A stretch of 64,000 nucleotides of DNA from Cytophagales bacterium (lineage in GTDB: Bacteria > Bacteroidota > Bacteroidia > Cytophagales > Flammeovirgaceae), in contig JANWWC010000001.1 of the NCBI GenBank assembly GCA_025056215.1, positions 682,001 to 746,000 on the forward strand, given 5' to 3'. Below the pieces are notes generated by a model. It was not told the origin of the DNA and made no database searches. It saw only the letters and a program-made list of their open reading frames with translations. Made by a program: the position numbers and the translations under genes. Below are positions 26,434-36,036 of the stretch, piece by piece (position 1 is the stretch's first letter; every line of letters begins with the position of its first letter).

Positions 26434-26441
26434 TAAATTTG
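26434..26441 (+). promoter_or_regulatory. Promoter -7 element of polyprenyl synthase gene
   Basis: TAAATTTG fits TAnnTTTG and lies 36 bp before the ATG. No TTG or TTTG was found at the right distance upstream, so support rests on the -7 box alone. Confidence 0.35.
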
Positions 26442-26477
26442 GGCGAAACCACGAAATTTAACTAATCGCCTTTTCGT

Positions 26478-27455
26478 ATGACAAAAATTTCACTTCATGA
26501 AATACAAGCGCCTATCGCAAATGAAATCGCTGTATTTGAAAGCAAGTTCAAGGAATTTATGAAGAGCAATGTTCCTCTTCTAGACACAATTATGAACTTT
26601 ATCGTAAAGCGAAAAGGCAAACAAATGCGCCCTATTTTAGTGTTTTTATCTGCAGGACTCTCTGGAAAAATTACAGAGGCTACTTACCGAGGAGCGGCAC
26701 TTATTGAACTGCTTCATACCGCTACCCTAGTTCATGATGATGTAGTAGATAATTCCTATTATAGAAGAGGATTTTTCTCTATTAACGCTCTCTGGAAAAA
26801 TAAAATCGCAGTATTAGTAGGCGATTATTTACTTTCACGTGGTTTGTTGCTTTCTATCGAACATCGCGATTTCGAACTACTTAAAATTGTTTCGAACGCG
26901 GTGCGCGAAATGAGTGAAGGCGAACTGCTTCAAATGGAAAAATCTCGACTTTTAGATATTACAGAAGACATTTATTATACCATCATCCGACAAAAAACTG
27001 CTGTATTACTACGTGCTTGTTGCGCTGTAGGAGCTCATTCAGCAGGTGCAGATGAAAATATAACCTTGCGAATGGCACAATTTGGCGAAAAACTGGGGGT
27101 TGCCTTCCAAATCAAAGATGATTTGTTTGATTATGGAACAGCAGAAATAGGAAAACCTGTCGGAATCGATATTAAAGAAAAAAAAATAACACTTCCTCTT
27201 ATTTATGCTCTTCAGCGCGCCTCCTGGGCAGAACGTAAGCAAATTATTTTCATGATTAAAAATCAAAGCGAAAACCCTAAAAAAGTAGCTGAAATTATAG
27301 ATTTTGTGAAACGCTCAGGAGGAATAGAGTATGCTCAACAAGCTATGGAAAATTATAGAAAACAAGCGTTAGAAATTTTATGTCAATTTCCTCGAAATGA
27401 TTTCAAAAATGCTTTAGAAAAATTTCTTAGCTTCGTAATCGATCGTAAATTTTAA
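26478..27455 (+). CDS. Long-chain polyprenyl diphosphate synthase
   Basis: Protein of 325 residues of the trans-prenyltransferase family, which extends allylic diphosphates with isopentenyl diphosphate; here probably the octa/hepta-prenyl chain of menaquinone. The first aspartate-rich motif is LVHDDVVDNSYYRRG (near 90) and the second is FQIKDDLFDYGTAEIGKP (near 213), both complete; the KRKGKQMRPILV substrate site is near 45. The size and the plain DDxxD (no extra residues) fit the bacterial long-chain group (IspB-like), but chain length is not decidable by eye. Isochorismate synthase, also in this window, supports a menaquinone context. Confidence 0.88.
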   Translation: MTKISLHEIQAPIANEIAVFESKFKEFMKSNVPLLDTIMNFIVKRKGKQMRPILVFLSAGLSGKITEATYRGAALIELLHTATLVHDDVVDNSYYRRGFFSINALWKNKIAVLVGDYLLSRGLLLSIEHRDFELLKIVSNAVREMSEGELLQMEKSRLLDITEDIYYTIIRQKTAVLLRACCAVGAHSAGADENITLRMAQFGEKLGVAFQIKDDLFDYGTAEIGKPVGIDIKEKKITLPLIYALQRASWAERKQIIFMIKNQSENPKKVAEIIDFVKRSGGIEYAQQAMENYRKQALEILCQFPRNDFKNALEKFLSFVIDRKF

Positions 27456-27519
27456 TGGGTATAATTCCTTCCGAAAGAATCTTTTCTCTTGCTTTTATGA
27501 CGCAAAAAAGTTGTAGATT

Positions 27520-27527
27520 TACTTTTG
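27520..27527 (+). promoter_or_regulatory. Promoter -7 element upstream of the TrkH-type gene
   Basis: TACTTTTG fits TAnnTTTG and lies 67 bp before the ATG. No -33 element at the normal distance was seen. Confidence 0.3.
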
Positions 27528-27594
27528 CTTACTAATTTTGGAAGAATTCTAAACATTCTTTTATGCTCCGTAAAATCGTTCACCAATACACGCG

Positions 27595-29466
27595 ATGAAA
27601 AGTACTGTCGCCGATAAAGTCAATAGCTTTTTATACGGAATCCGTACGCCTATTCTAACATTTTTAAAAATTATTAGCATTTTTAATGTATTGATAGCTG
27701 TTTCTTTGCTTATCTATCGCTTCGGATTTCATCTTTCGGAGGAAGAAGTTTCAAATGTTTTAGTACGGTTTGATGTCTTATTCTTGGTGTTTGTAACTAT
27801 CTATTTTTTGCGCATGATATTTGCGTTAAATAGAAAACAATACCTTAAAGAAACACAATTTGAGTTCTTGTTGTGCTTTTTTGTGTTTATACATTGCTTG
27901 TGCGTTTATTTATTTGATTTTATACCCAACTTGTGGCTGATGCGTCTATTAAAATTAAAAAATCCAGAGCTTTCGCATCAGCACATCTTAAGCTTTTATA
28001 TGCTTTTGTTAGTAGGATTGGAAGTAGTAAAATGGAGCGGAAAAATTTCAGAATTAGAACTCAAACCTGCTACTACTTTTATTCTTAGTTTTTTACTTCT
28101 CATTAGCATGGGAACTTTCCTGTTGATGTTGCCCGCCATGACACAGGGAAAAGAAGGAGTTTCCTATAAAGAAAGTATGCCGTTTTTAGATGCTCTCTTT
28201 ACTGCAGTAAGTGCTTCTTGCGTAACGGGTTTAGCTGTAGAAGACACAGGAACTTACTTTACCTTCAGAGGTCATCTGGTAATTATGGTGCTGATGCAAC
28301 TCGGCGGACTTGGCGTAGTTTCTTTTACTACTTTCTTTGCTTCTTACATGGCAAAAGGAGTAAGTCTCAAACATCAGTCCATTATTCAAGATTTTTTGGG
28401 AAGTGAAACTCTTATCGGAGCCAAAGATATGTTGCGAAAAATTGTTTTTATTACACTTTTAGTAGAATCTATTGGAGCAATTCTGATTTTTTTTTCGTGG
28501 GACCCTAATCTCCAATTTAAAAATGGATTGAGTGACAAAGTTTTTTATTCCATCTTTCATTCTATTTCAGCTTTTTGTAATGCAGGTTTCTGCCTATTCT
28601 CTGATAGTCTTTATACAGATAAAGAATGGTATATGACACCTGAAGGTGAAACGATTTATTTAAATGTGCGCGAAATGTATCAACTACACTTTGTCATAGC
28701 AATTATTATCATACTGGGTGGATTAGGATTTGCTACCATCGAGGATATTTATCATTCGCTTTTGGCTAAGGTTCGCCGACCTTGGCTATTGTGGAACATC
28801 AACACCAAAGTATCTGTTACTGCTACAATAATTTTAATCAGTTTGGGACTGATCGGATTTTTTATTTTAGAATTTGACCAACTTACTAACCGAACTATCA
28901 TAGAAGCTCTTAATACAGCTTTTTTTCAGTCTGTTACAACACGCACTGCAGGTTTTAATACAATGGATTTCGCCACTTTGCGAACACCTACCATCATCTT
29001 GGTGATCTTTCTTATGTTTATTGGGGGTTGCTCTGGCTCTACAGCAGGCGGAATCAAAACTTCTACATTTTATCTGATTGCAAAATCTGCTTTCGATACC
29101 ATTCGAGGGCAGCAAGACGTCGTAATTGCTTATCGCAAAATCGAAAATGAAACTATCAAAAAAGCTTATTCCGTATTTATGTTTGCTACTACTTATAATG
29201 TAATTGCTATTTTCTTGCTTTCTATTACTGAAGCAGATAATCCAGAAATTTCTATTTTGAATATTTTTTTCGAGCAAGTTTCTGCATTTGCCACTGTAGG
29301 GCTCTCCATGGGCATCACAGCCAAGTTAAGTACATTAGGGAAAATCATTATTATTGTTTCAATGTTTATCGGGCGAATTGGGACACTTACCCTTGCTCTT
29401 GCTCTTAGTAATCGAGTAGTAACAAACAAATTCCATTATCCTAAAGGTTATTTAATGGTAGGATAA
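27595..29466 (+). CDS. TrkH/KtrB-type potassium transporter
   Basis: Protein of 623 residues, the membrane channel part of a K+ uptake system. Three or four extra N-terminal membrane spans (about 15-160) precede the four-fold pore repeat. Four filter-like loops are visible: SASCVTGLAVEDTG, SAFCNAGFCLFS, TRTAGFNTMD and SAFATVGLSMGIT, each with the expected glycine. GGCSGSTAGGIKTSTF lies in the gating region. Such channels usually need a cytoplasmic TrkA/KtrA RCK subunit, which is not in the window. Its stop codon directly abuts that of the convergent arsC gene. Confidence 0.92.
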   Translation: MKSTVADKVNSFLYGIRTPILTFLKIISIFNVLIAVSLLIYRFGFHLSEEEVSNVLVRFDVLFLVFVTIYFLRMIFALNRKQYLKETQFEFLLCFFVFIHCLCVYLFDFIPNLWLMRLLKLKNPELSHQHILSFYMLLLVGLEVVKWSGKISELELKPATTFILSFLLLISMGTFLLMLPAMTQGKEGVSYKESMPFLDALFTAVSASCVTGLAVEDTGTYFTFRGHLVIMVLMQLGGLGVVSFTTFFASYMAKGVSLKHQSIIQDFLGSETLIGAKDMLRKIVFITLLVESIGAILIFFSWDPNLQFKNGLSDKVFYSIFHSISAFCNAGFCLFSDSLYTDKEWYMTPEGETIYLNVREMYQLHFVIAIIIILGGLGFATIEDIYHSLLAKVRRPWLLWNINTKVSVTATIILISLGLIGFFILEFDQLTNRTIIEALNTAFFQSVTTRTAGFNTMDFATLRTPTIILVIFLMFIGGCSGSTAGGIKTSTFYLIAKSAFDTIRGQQDVVIAYRKIENETIKKAYSVFMFATTYNVIAIFLLSITEADNPEISILNIFFEQVSAFATVGLSMGITAKLSTLGKIIIIVSMFIGRIGTLTLALALSNRVVTNKFHYPKGYLMVG

Positions 29467-29883
29467 TCACAAATTTTCTTCTACAAATTTTTTGCAGTAC
29501 TCTTTAATCATTTGGCGGACACGCCTAAACTCTTGGAAGATTTCTTCTTCTGTTCCTGTAGCTTTTGCAGGATCTGGAAAATTATAATGAAACTTCTTCG
29601 CTTGAGAAGGAAACACAGGACAACGCTCTTTAGCATTATCACAAACCGTAATAACAATATCAAAATTTATATCTTGATATTCATCTACTCTATTAGAAGT
29701 ATGCTTCGAAATATCAATTCCATCTTCGAGCATTACGGCAATTGCCTTAGGGTTGACTCCGTGCGCTTCTACTCCCGCACTATAGATTTCTGCCCTATCT
29801 CCCGCAAAATGACGTAAGTATCCTTCTGCTATTTGGCTTCTACAGCTATTACCTGTGCAAAGCACCAAAACTTTTTTTTTCAT
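29467..29883 (-). CDS. arsC: Arsenate reductase, low-molecular-weight phosphatase type
   Basis: Protein of 138 residues, started at the ATG one base after the acr3 stop; an earlier TTG reading lies in acr3. It reduces arsenate to arsenite in the cytoplasm. The P-loop CTGNSCRS at residues 9-16 (C9-x5-R15) is at the very N-terminus, and the relay cysteines C81 and C88 (VCDNAKERCPVF) match the thioredoxin-coupled Staphylococcus-type enzyme. Its product would be exported by the upstream Acr3. The two genes are clearly one transcription unit; no arsR-type regulator is nearby. Confidence 0.93.
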   Translation of the reverse strand: MKKKVLVLCTGNSCRSQIAEGYLRHFAGDRAEIYSAGVEAHGVNPKAIAVMLEDGIDISKHTSNRVDEYQDINFDIVITVCDNAKERCPVFPSQAKKFHYNFPDPAKATGTEEEIFQEFRRVRQMIKEYCKKFVEENL

Positions 29884-29884
29884 T

Positions 29885-30895
29885 TTAATATTTCCACTGA
29901 TTTGCAATTTGTACTAACGATAACATTACTGGTACTTCAATCAACACACCTACTACCGTCGCCAAAGATGCTCCCGATTGAAGCCCAAACAACGAAATAG
30001 CCACGGCAACTGCTAACTCAAAAAAATTACTTGCTCCAATCATAGAGGCAGGCGCGCAGATAGCATAAGGTAATTGAAGTTTCTTTCCTAAAAACCAAGT
30101 AAAAAAGAAAATAAAGTAAGTTTGTAGTGTCAGAGGAACTGCAATCAAAAAAATATCAAAAGGTTTTTCTAAGATTTTATTGCCTTGAAATGCAAATAAT
30201 AAAATGAGCGTAGTCAGAAGAGCGACCATCGAAACAGGCTTTAAAGCAGGCAAAAATCGATTTCTAAACCACGCTTCCCCTTTTCGCTTTATTAAATAAC
30301 GATAACTCGCATATCCACTCAACAACGGAATTAACACAAAAATTACGACTGAAGCTACTAATACATCATATGGTATTGTCAGATGAGTGACACCTAATAA
30401 AAGCTTGACAACCGGAATGAAGGCAATTAAAATAATCAAATCGTTTACAGAAACCTGAACAAGCGTGTAATTAGCATCGCCTTTAGAAAGATAAGACCAT
30501 ACGAATACCATCGCCGTACACGGAGCAGCCCCTAACAAAATAGCTCCTGCGATATACTGTTCCGCTGTCTCTGAGGAAATGTAAGCATCAAAAATTTTCG
30601 TAAAAAAGATCCAGGCAAAAAATGCCATTGTAAAAGGTTTTATCAACCAATTCACCAGAAGCGTAATTCCTAATCCTTTTAGATTTTTCGAAATTTGACT
30701 AATGGAAGAAAAGTCTATTTGTACCATCATTGGATAAATCATCAACCATACCAATATTGCTACTGGTATGTTTACAGAAGAAATTTTCCAAGAGCTAATT
30801 GCCTGGATACTTTCTCCTACTACATTACCTAACAAAACTCCTATAGCGATACACAGCGTCACCCACACAGTAAGATAGCGCTCGAAAATTCCCAT
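29885..30895 (-). CDS. acr3: Acr3-type arsenite efflux transporter
   Basis: Protein of 336 residues with about ten membrane spans, of the BART superfamily. Typical stretches are FERYLTVWVTLCIAIGVLLG at the start, VNIPVAILVWLMIYPMMVQIDF near 45, LGAAPCTAMVFVWSYLSKGDA with the conserved cysteine near 125, VNDLIILIAFIPV, and IGASNFFELAVAVAISLFG near 290. It exports arsenite (and perhaps antimonite) using the proton gradient. It is upstream of arsC with one base between them. Confidence 0.92.
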   Translation of the reverse strand: MGIFERYLTVWVTLCIAIGVLLGNVVGESIQAISSWKISSVNIPVAILVWLMIYPMMVQIDFSSISQISKNLKGLGITLLVNWLIKPFTMAFFAWIFFTKIFDAYISSETAEQYIAGAILLGAAPCTAMVFVWSYLSKGDANYTLVQVSVNDLIILIAFIPVVKLLLGVTHLTIPYDVLVASVVIFVLIPLLSGYASYRYLIKRKGEAWFRNRFLPALKPVSMVALLTTLILLFAFQGNKILEKPFDIFLIAVPLTLQTYFIFFFTWFLGKKLQLPYAICAPASMIGASNFFELAVAVAISLFGLQSGASLATVVGVLIEVPVMLSLVQIANQWKY

Positions 30896-30916
30896 ACAAT
30901 TTTATTCTGAATTAAG

Positions 30917-30924
30917 CAAATCTA
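30917..30924 (-). promoter_or_regulatory. Promoter -7 element of acr3-arsC
   Basis: Read on the minus strand this is TAGATTTG, which fits TAnnTTTG, 21 bp before the acr3 ATG. A perfect palindrome TTATGCATAA lies just upstream at 30932-30941 and could hold a repressor, but no regulator gene is adjacent. Confidence 0.4.
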
Positions 30925-30989
30925 ATTTTTATTATGCATAACTTGATGAACTAAAAATAAATAAAAAGTAAAAACCCAGTAAATTTTGA

Positions 30990-32021
30990 TTAAGCTAGAC
31001 CGTGTTTGATATCAAAATACACCAAGATATAAGTTTCTTTTTTGTCGTCCATCACGCGCAGCATGCCTTTGCTAGCTGCAGGATATGAAAAATAGAAATC
31101 GTATTCTACTTCTGGCTGAATAGGTTTTAGATTGATAAAGCGGTGGTTGCGCGTTTCCATATTTTGTTTGAAGTCAAAAAAATAATTAATTTTTTCAAGT
31201 GTATGGCGGTTAGTAACTTTTTGGGATTTCATTTGGTCTCGAGAAATTTTTACTTTTTCTGTAAAGGGATCAAATACAGATTTTGTCAATAAAGAATTGA
31301 TATGGATTGTGCTAATTGCATGATGCATATTCAAACCTTCTTCATGCCAAACGCGCTGCACAGGAATATTTTCTAATTGCATGGTGGCATTAATACGCTC
31401 ACAACCTCTATCTTTAGAAAAGTTGATAGCATAACGAATCATATCTCGGAAAACTCCCTTTCCACGCGCTTCCTTTGTAACGCCGTATAAAATTCCTTTG
31501 GAAACACCGCTTTCTTCGAAATTAAAATTAGTAAATCCGATAACTTTTCCATTTTGTTTCACTAACCAACAAATTCGCTTCGGATTTCCTTCTGCATAGC
31601 TGCGCACCCAATCCTGATAGCCCTCCGTAACAGCTTTTTTATCAAAATACGAGTTGGTCCGATAGTGGTTCATGTAATTACCAAAGCACTCTGCTACAAT
31701 CTCGTTTAATACAGTATGGTCGTCAAGCCCTGCAATCTCGAAGGTAAGATCTTTGTTTTGAAGCTCCTTATAAGGAATCTTAGAAAGTTCTGCTTCATAA
31801 TATACTAAAGAATCTGCAATAATGAACGGAATAGCGGTTTTTTCGAGCCTATCTAAGTGAGTCAATTCTATGGTAGGAATGCGAATAATAGCAACATCAA
31901 TATTATGGCGCAAAATTTCATTTAAAATATAAGGAACATCCAATGTCTGAGCGTTATCCATGCGAAAAATGCGCATTCCAAAGCGAATACTATCTTGCTT
32001 TGCATAAACTAATTCACTCAT
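30990..32021 (-). CDS. WecD-like GNAT acetyltransferase with C-terminal extension
   Basis: Protein of 343 residues. Residues 1-95 resemble the N-terminal half of WecD-type sugar-amine acetyltransferases (DSIRFGMRIFRM, then AIIRIPTIELTHLDRLEK and IADSLVYYEAEL). Residues 100-250 are a GNAT fold with the acetyl-CoA loop GVTKEARGKGVFRDMIRYAI near 185 and ENIPVQRVWHEEGLN near 225. Residues 250-343 form an extra domain with no recognised family. The expected reaction is acetyl transfer from acetyl-CoA to an amine, perhaps of a nucleotide sugar. No glycan genes are adjacent, so the substrate is open. Confidence 0.65.
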   Translation of the reverse strand: MSELVYAKQDSIRFGMRIFRMDNAQTLDVPYILNEILRHNIDVAIIRIPTIELTHLDRLEKTAIPFIIADSLVYYEAELSKIPYKELQNKDLTFEIAGLDDHTVLNEIVAECFGNYMNHYRTNSYFDKKAVTEGYQDWVRSYAEGNPKRICWLVKQNGKVIGFTNFNFEESGVSKGILYGVTKEARGKGVFRDMIRYAINFSKDRGCERINATMQLENIPVQRVWHEEGLNMHHAISTIHINSLLTKSVFDPFTEKVKISRDQMKSQKVTNRHTLEKINYFFDFKQNMETRNHRFINLKPIQPEVEYDFYFSYPAASKGMLRVMDDKKETYILVYFDIKHGLA

Positions 32022-32162
32022 CTTACTACAATTTTAATTTCCAGAAAGTTTTTGCTAATAACGCAAACATTCTTATTTAGCGCAAAAAAGACTCAACATA
32101 ATTTCAAATCGTTGGCATACTTCTTGAGAGAAATATGTTTGCCAAAAAACCAAAGTTTGCAT

Positions 32163-32696
32163 ATGAACGGAAACCACTGGGCTGACCTACAAAAATTTGT
32201 TCTCAATAATTTAGAAATCACTTTTATTATTATTTTTTGCGGGTTAGCTATTATTTTTTTGTTAGTAGCGCTCATTACAAGCGGAAACTCCAAAAAAGAA
32301 AACACGTCTGATTTTAGCCAGGATATCGAATTAGAACAATTAGTTCAAGAACTTAAAAAAGCCTCTATCAATTCGCGTTGGCTTTTAGAGCAATATGAAT
32401 TGCGTGTTAGACAAAAGGATGATGAAATGATCACAAAAATACGCCGCATTGCAGAAATTGATGAAGCTATCAGAGCTCTTAAAGCAAATCTCGATTTGTT
32501 GCCCGACTCTCCGAAGGGAAGCATACAAAAAATCAGAAAACTTATTGAAAAAGCTCAACAAGAAAATTTGTTCAAACGGAAGATACATTCTGTAAATCCA
32601 CATCAATATTTTATTATAGGGATGCTAACAGGCATCGGAATTTGCCTTGTTTTAGGAATATTGGCTATCTGGCTTTTGAATATTGAACTCACTTGA
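32163..32696 (+). CDS. Membrane protein with coiled coil
   Basis: Protein of 177 residues from the internal ATG; an upstream reading adds 37 residues without a sensible signal and lies in the divergent promoter region. One membrane span is at about 15-39 (EITFIIIFCGLAIIFLLVALI) and a second at about 150-174, with a cytoplasmic charged helical stretch between (60-140). No family recognised. It is divergent from the acetyltransferase and probably monocistronic. Confidence 0.55.
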   Translation: MNGNHWADLQKFVLNNLEITFIIIFCGLAIIFLLVALITSGNSKKENTSDFSQDIELEQLVQELKKASINSRWLLEQYELRVRQKDDEMITKIRRIAEIDEAIRALKANLDLLPDSPKGSIQKIRKLIEKAQQENLFKRKIHSVNPHQYFIIGMLTGIGICLVLGILAIWLLNIELT

Positions 32697-32780
32697 AATT
32701 TAAAATAAACTAAACTTATAGCATTTTGAAGCGGCTAAAAACCTTCCTAACAAAATTGGTGTTACCTTAGGAAAAAAATT

Positions 32781-33998
32781 ATGCTCAGTCTTGAACATTA
32801 CAGAAGAGATTTTCCGATTTTACATCAAAAAGTAAACGGATTTCCATTAGTATATTTAGACAACGCTGCCACTTCTCAGAAACCGCAAGTAGTAATCGAT
32901 GCACTTGTGAACTATTATCAAAAAATCAATTCGAATGTGCATCGAGGCGCTCACTACTTAGCCGACCAAGCCACGATTGCTTTTGACGAAACTAGAAAAA
33001 AAGTACAAAAGTTTATCAATGCACAATATCCTGAAGAAATCATTTTCACTAAAGGTACTACTGAAAGTATTAACTTAGTAGCTTTTTCATTCGGAGAGGC
33101 GTTTGTTTCTCCTCAACAAGAAATTCTCATTACCGAAATGGAGCATCATGCCAACATTGTGCCTTGGCAAATGCTGTGCGAAAGGAAAAAAGCTATTTTA
33201 AAAGTAGTTCCAGTGTTAGAAGATGGAACTTTAGATATTGAAAGTTTTTATCGCTTTCTTTCCCCTAATACGAGTTTGGTAGCTATCACACACGTTTCGA
33301 ATGTATTAGGAACTATCAATCCTATTCAAGAAATTATTCAAGTAGCGCACGCAGCAGGTGCCAAAGTATTGGTAGACGGTGCACAATCGGTTCCTCATTT
33401 TCAAGTAAACGTACAAGAATTAGATGCAGACTTTTTTGTATTTTCAGGGCATAAAATTTTTGGACCTACAGGAGTAGGAATTCTTTATGGAAAAAAAGAA
33501 CTCTTAGAACTCATGCCTCCTTATCAAGGCGGAGGCGCTATGATAAAAGAAGTGACTTTCGAACGCACTACCTACAACCGACTTCCTCACAAGTTTGAAG
33601 CTGGAACTCCTAATATTGCTGACGTGATTGGCTTAGGTGTTGCTCTCGATTATGTCCAAAACATTGGAATCGAGAATATCGCTCTTCAAGAGCATGCACT
33701 CACTGAATATGCCACTCAGCAACTTCAGCAAATTCCGAGTCTGAAAATTATTGGAAATACTCCTAACAAAGTAAGCGTTATCTCGTTTGTAATCTCTGGC
33801 ATCCATCATTACGATTTAGGGATGCTACTCGACGCAAATGGCATCGCTATCCGAACAGGGCACCATTGCGCTCAACCGCTCATGAGACGCTTTGGAGTCG
33901 AAGGAACTGCACGTGCCTCTTTTGCGTTTTATAATACAAAAGAAGAAATTCACAAACTTTGCGAAGGCGTTGAAAAGGCTATTGCTGTACTCACCTAA
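32781..33998 (+). CDS. sufS: Cysteine desulfurase, SufS type
   Basis: Protein of 405 residues, PLP-dependent. It takes sulfur from cysteine for iron-sulfur cluster assembly. The PLP lysine is K225 in FSGHKIFGPTG; the persulfide cysteine is C363 in RTGHHCAQPLM. VYLDNAATSQKP near 25 and NVHRGAHYLADQAT near 55 are typical of the SufS/CsdA group. Unusually, no other suf genes (sufB, C, D, E) lie beside it: the next gene is an unknown secreted protein 12 bp downstream. A separate or second SufS elsewhere is possible. Confidence 0.93.
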   Translation: MLSLEHYRRDFPILHQKVNGFPLVYLDNAATSQKPQVVIDALVNYYQKINSNVHRGAHYLADQATIAFDETRKKVQKFINAQYPEEIIFTKGTTESINLVAFSFGEAFVSPQQEILITEMEHHANIVPWQMLCERKKAILKVVPVLEDGTLDIESFYRFLSPNTSLVAITHVSNVLGTINPIQEIIQVAHAAGAKVLVDGAQSVPHFQVNVQELDADFFVFSGHKIFGPTGVGILYGKKELLELMPPYQGGGAMIKEVTFERTTYNRLPHKFEAGTPNIADVIGLGVALDYVQNIGIENIALQEHALTEYATQQLQQIPSLKIIGNTPNKVSVISFVISGIHHYDLGMLLDANGIAIRTGHHCAQPLMRRFGVEGTARASFAFYNTKEEIHKLCEGVEKAIAVLT

Positions 33999-34010
33999 TA
34001 AACAAGCAGC

Positions 34011-35507
34011 ATGTTCAAATGGAAACATTTTGCGCTTTTATTCTTAACTTCTTTTTCTACAAAAGGTCAACCTTTAGAACTCGAAGGATTGATTTCTTTT
34101 TCAGATTCTGTTCTTAAAGTAGAAGTCGTTCATGAATGGAACTCTAAAAACTTTTTTGTAGTAACTTCTTCTCAAGAAAACAGGTTGGACTGGAAATTTT
34201 TTCATTATGCCCCTTCTGGAACCCTTTTACATCAAGTTCATCTTCGACGCCCTGAAGCAGAACAAATTCTCCACACAAAAGCCTATCAGAATTTCTTGTT
34301 TGTTTTGAGTAGTAACAGCGAAAAACAATACACAATTCGAATCTGGCAAGTAGAAAGTGACATTATAGAGCACAGATACGAAAACAATCTGCGCTTGAGT
34401 CTTGATTTTTTTGAGATTCTATCAGACGAAATTTTTTTGTTAGCCGGCGAAATTCGTGGGAGACCCGCTGCGATTCTTTTTCTACCTACTCAACAACCTG
34501 ACGTAAGAGTACTCCCTATGATAAATCAAATAGAAGGAAAAATTATAGAAACTTATAGCAATCCGCAGGAGGGTCTTATCGGAATTGGCATGAAAGGAAA
34601 CGGTGGACAAGCGCGCTTCAAATCGTTTTATTTTCGCTTTCGGAACGATGCATCTCTAATTTCCCAGCATGTTTTCCAAGAAAGCTATCAGTTTACAATT
34701 CATAGCTTCAAAACTGCTCTGCTTGAAGAAAAGCAAACTTGGCTTGTAGCTCACTACGGCATCGACCGCTCAGGAAATACACAAGGGATCTGTCTGATTG
34801 ATTTACAAAAAGAAAAAGTTCCTACCTTTTATCCTTGCGACTTTAGCGAATGGAAGTTAGCCTTTGCGCATTATTCTCCTAAAGCGATAGAGAAACTACA
34901 AGCTAAAATCGAAAAGTTTCAAAAAAAAGGAAAAACTTATCCTATAGGAGGAAGATTTTTGTTGCACACTCCTCGACTATTAGATACTGTTATTTACGTA
35001 AGTGGAGAGTTTTACGAGTTCGCACGTGGAAATGTAACTGGATATCGCTACACTCCTTATCCAGCGCGTACGCAACTTAACCTGACCTATTGGGACGGAA
35101 ATCCACTCTATGCCCCCCTGCCTCCTACTCAATATCAACCTGATATTTACCGCTATCAACAATTTTTAATTGCTGCCTTTAATACCTCTGGCAAAAAAAT
35201 TTGGGACAATCAACTTCTGCTGAAAGAAGACGTTTCACTCGAATTGAAGCCTCATACCACTGCTGTTTTTAAAAACGATTCGCTTTGTATTTTTCAAAAA
35301 ACAGAAAAAGAAATTCGCTACGTATTTACACATATCAACACATTTCAACCTGCACATCAAATCATGTCTTTGGAAGACTTACAAACCTCTAAAAACGAAA
35401 AACTTACAACTCTCTATTTACAAAGTCATCATCAAAATCAACGTCTTATAGGAGTTTTTCAATCTAAAGAAAAAAAAAGAAAGTGGCTAATAGCAGTTTG
35501 GAGATAA
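34011..35507 (+). CDS. Secreted protein of unknown function
   Basis: Protein of 498 residues with a signal peptide (about 1-19, ending STKGQ). The mature part consists of repeated beta-strand and turn elements (for example FFVVTSSQENRLDWKFFHY and LVAHYGIDRSGNTQGICLID) as in beta-propellers, with no T9SS sorting domain. No family recognised. It starts 12 bp after sufS and may share its message, although an iron-sulfur role is not implied. Confidence 0.6.
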   Translation: MFKWKHFALLFLTSFSTKGQPLELEGLISFSDSVLKVEVVHEWNSKNFFVVTSSQENRLDWKFFHYAPSGTLLHQVHLRRPEAEQILHTKAYQNFLFVLSSNSEKQYTIRIWQVESDIIEHRYENNLRLSLDFFEILSDEIFLLAGEIRGRPAAILFLPTQQPDVRVLPMINQIEGKIIETYSNPQEGLIGIGMKGNGGQARFKSFYFRFRNDASLISQHVFQESYQFTIHSFKTALLEEKQTWLVAHYGIDRSGNTQGICLIDLQKEKVPTFYPCDFSEWKLAFAHYSPKAIEKLQAKIEKFQKKGKTYPIGGRFLLHTPRLLDTVIYVSGEFYEFARGNVTGYRYTPYPARTQLNLTYWDGNPLYAPLPPTQYQPDIYRYQQFLIAAFNTSGKKIWDNQLLLKEDVSLELKPHTTAVFKNDSLCIFQKTEKEIRYVFTHINTFQPAHQIMSLEDLQTSKNEKLTTLYLQSHHQNQRLIGVFQSKEKKRKWLIAVWR

Positions 35508-35596
35508 AATTTTTAGCTGAGAAGGCAAAAATTAGTTGCTTGTATGAAAATAGCAAAAAAATTACATCAAAAAGTAGTTAGTAATTGTGCGTCTGT

Positions 35597-35604
35597 TATC
35601 TTTG
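35597..35604 (+). promoter_or_regulatory. Promoter -7 element of TerB-like gene
   Basis: TATCTTTG, the same octamer as at prfA and ppx, 27 bp before the ATG. No TTTG at the usual -33 distance was seen. Confidence 0.45.
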
Positions 35605-35631
35605 TAATGAAAACTAAACGTATGTTCATTC

Positions 35632-35997
35632 ATGGTAAGTGAAGAAAAAAAAGCCTTTCTCCTTCTAAAGTCAGTGATATTTCATTATCATGGTTTAGAT
35701 GATGACGAACGCGCTTTACTGGAAGAAACTGCCAAAGAAATTGACGGCTTAGAAGAACTTCAATGGGCTCATGAATTTATTGCAGAAGACTACTACACAG
35801 CTTTCGAACGTTCTCGCAAATATTTAGAAGGAGTAATGAATAGCATGGACAAAGAAAAACGTTTACAATACCTTATTTCTGTGTGGAACGCAAACAATAA
35901 AAAAGGTTATATTTCTGAAATGGAAGCAACAGCGATGCTCAAATTAGCACGCGATTGGCATATCGAACGAGAATTGCTCGACTTTATTCGAAAATGA
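35632..35997 (+). CDS. Small acidic TerB-like protein
   Basis: Protein of 121 residues, all-helical and acidic, without signal or membrane segment. The helices EKKAFLLLKSVIFHYHGLDDDERALLEETAKEI and EKRLQYLISVWNANNKKGYISEMEATAMLKLARDWHI resemble the metal-binding TerB / DjlA-N helical fold, in which acidic residues between helices bind a cation. That link is from general shape, so it is weak. It lies 39 bp before gldE, with a promoter of its own just upstream. Confidence 0.5.
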   Translation: MVSEEKKAFLLLKSVIFHYHGLDDDERALLEETAKEIDGLEELQWAHEFIAEDYYTAFERSRKYLEGVMNSMDKEKRLQYLISVWNANNKKGYISEMEATAMLKLARDWHIERELLDFIRK

Positions 35998-36036
35998 TGC
36001 GACATCGCTTTTGAAGATTAACCTCCGTGTTGCAAT

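Noticed and set aside
30932-30941. TTATGCATAA palindrome before acr3 as an ArsR site
   Set aside because: It is short, AT-rich and unlike the ArsR sites I know, and no arsR gene is present; kept only as a note.
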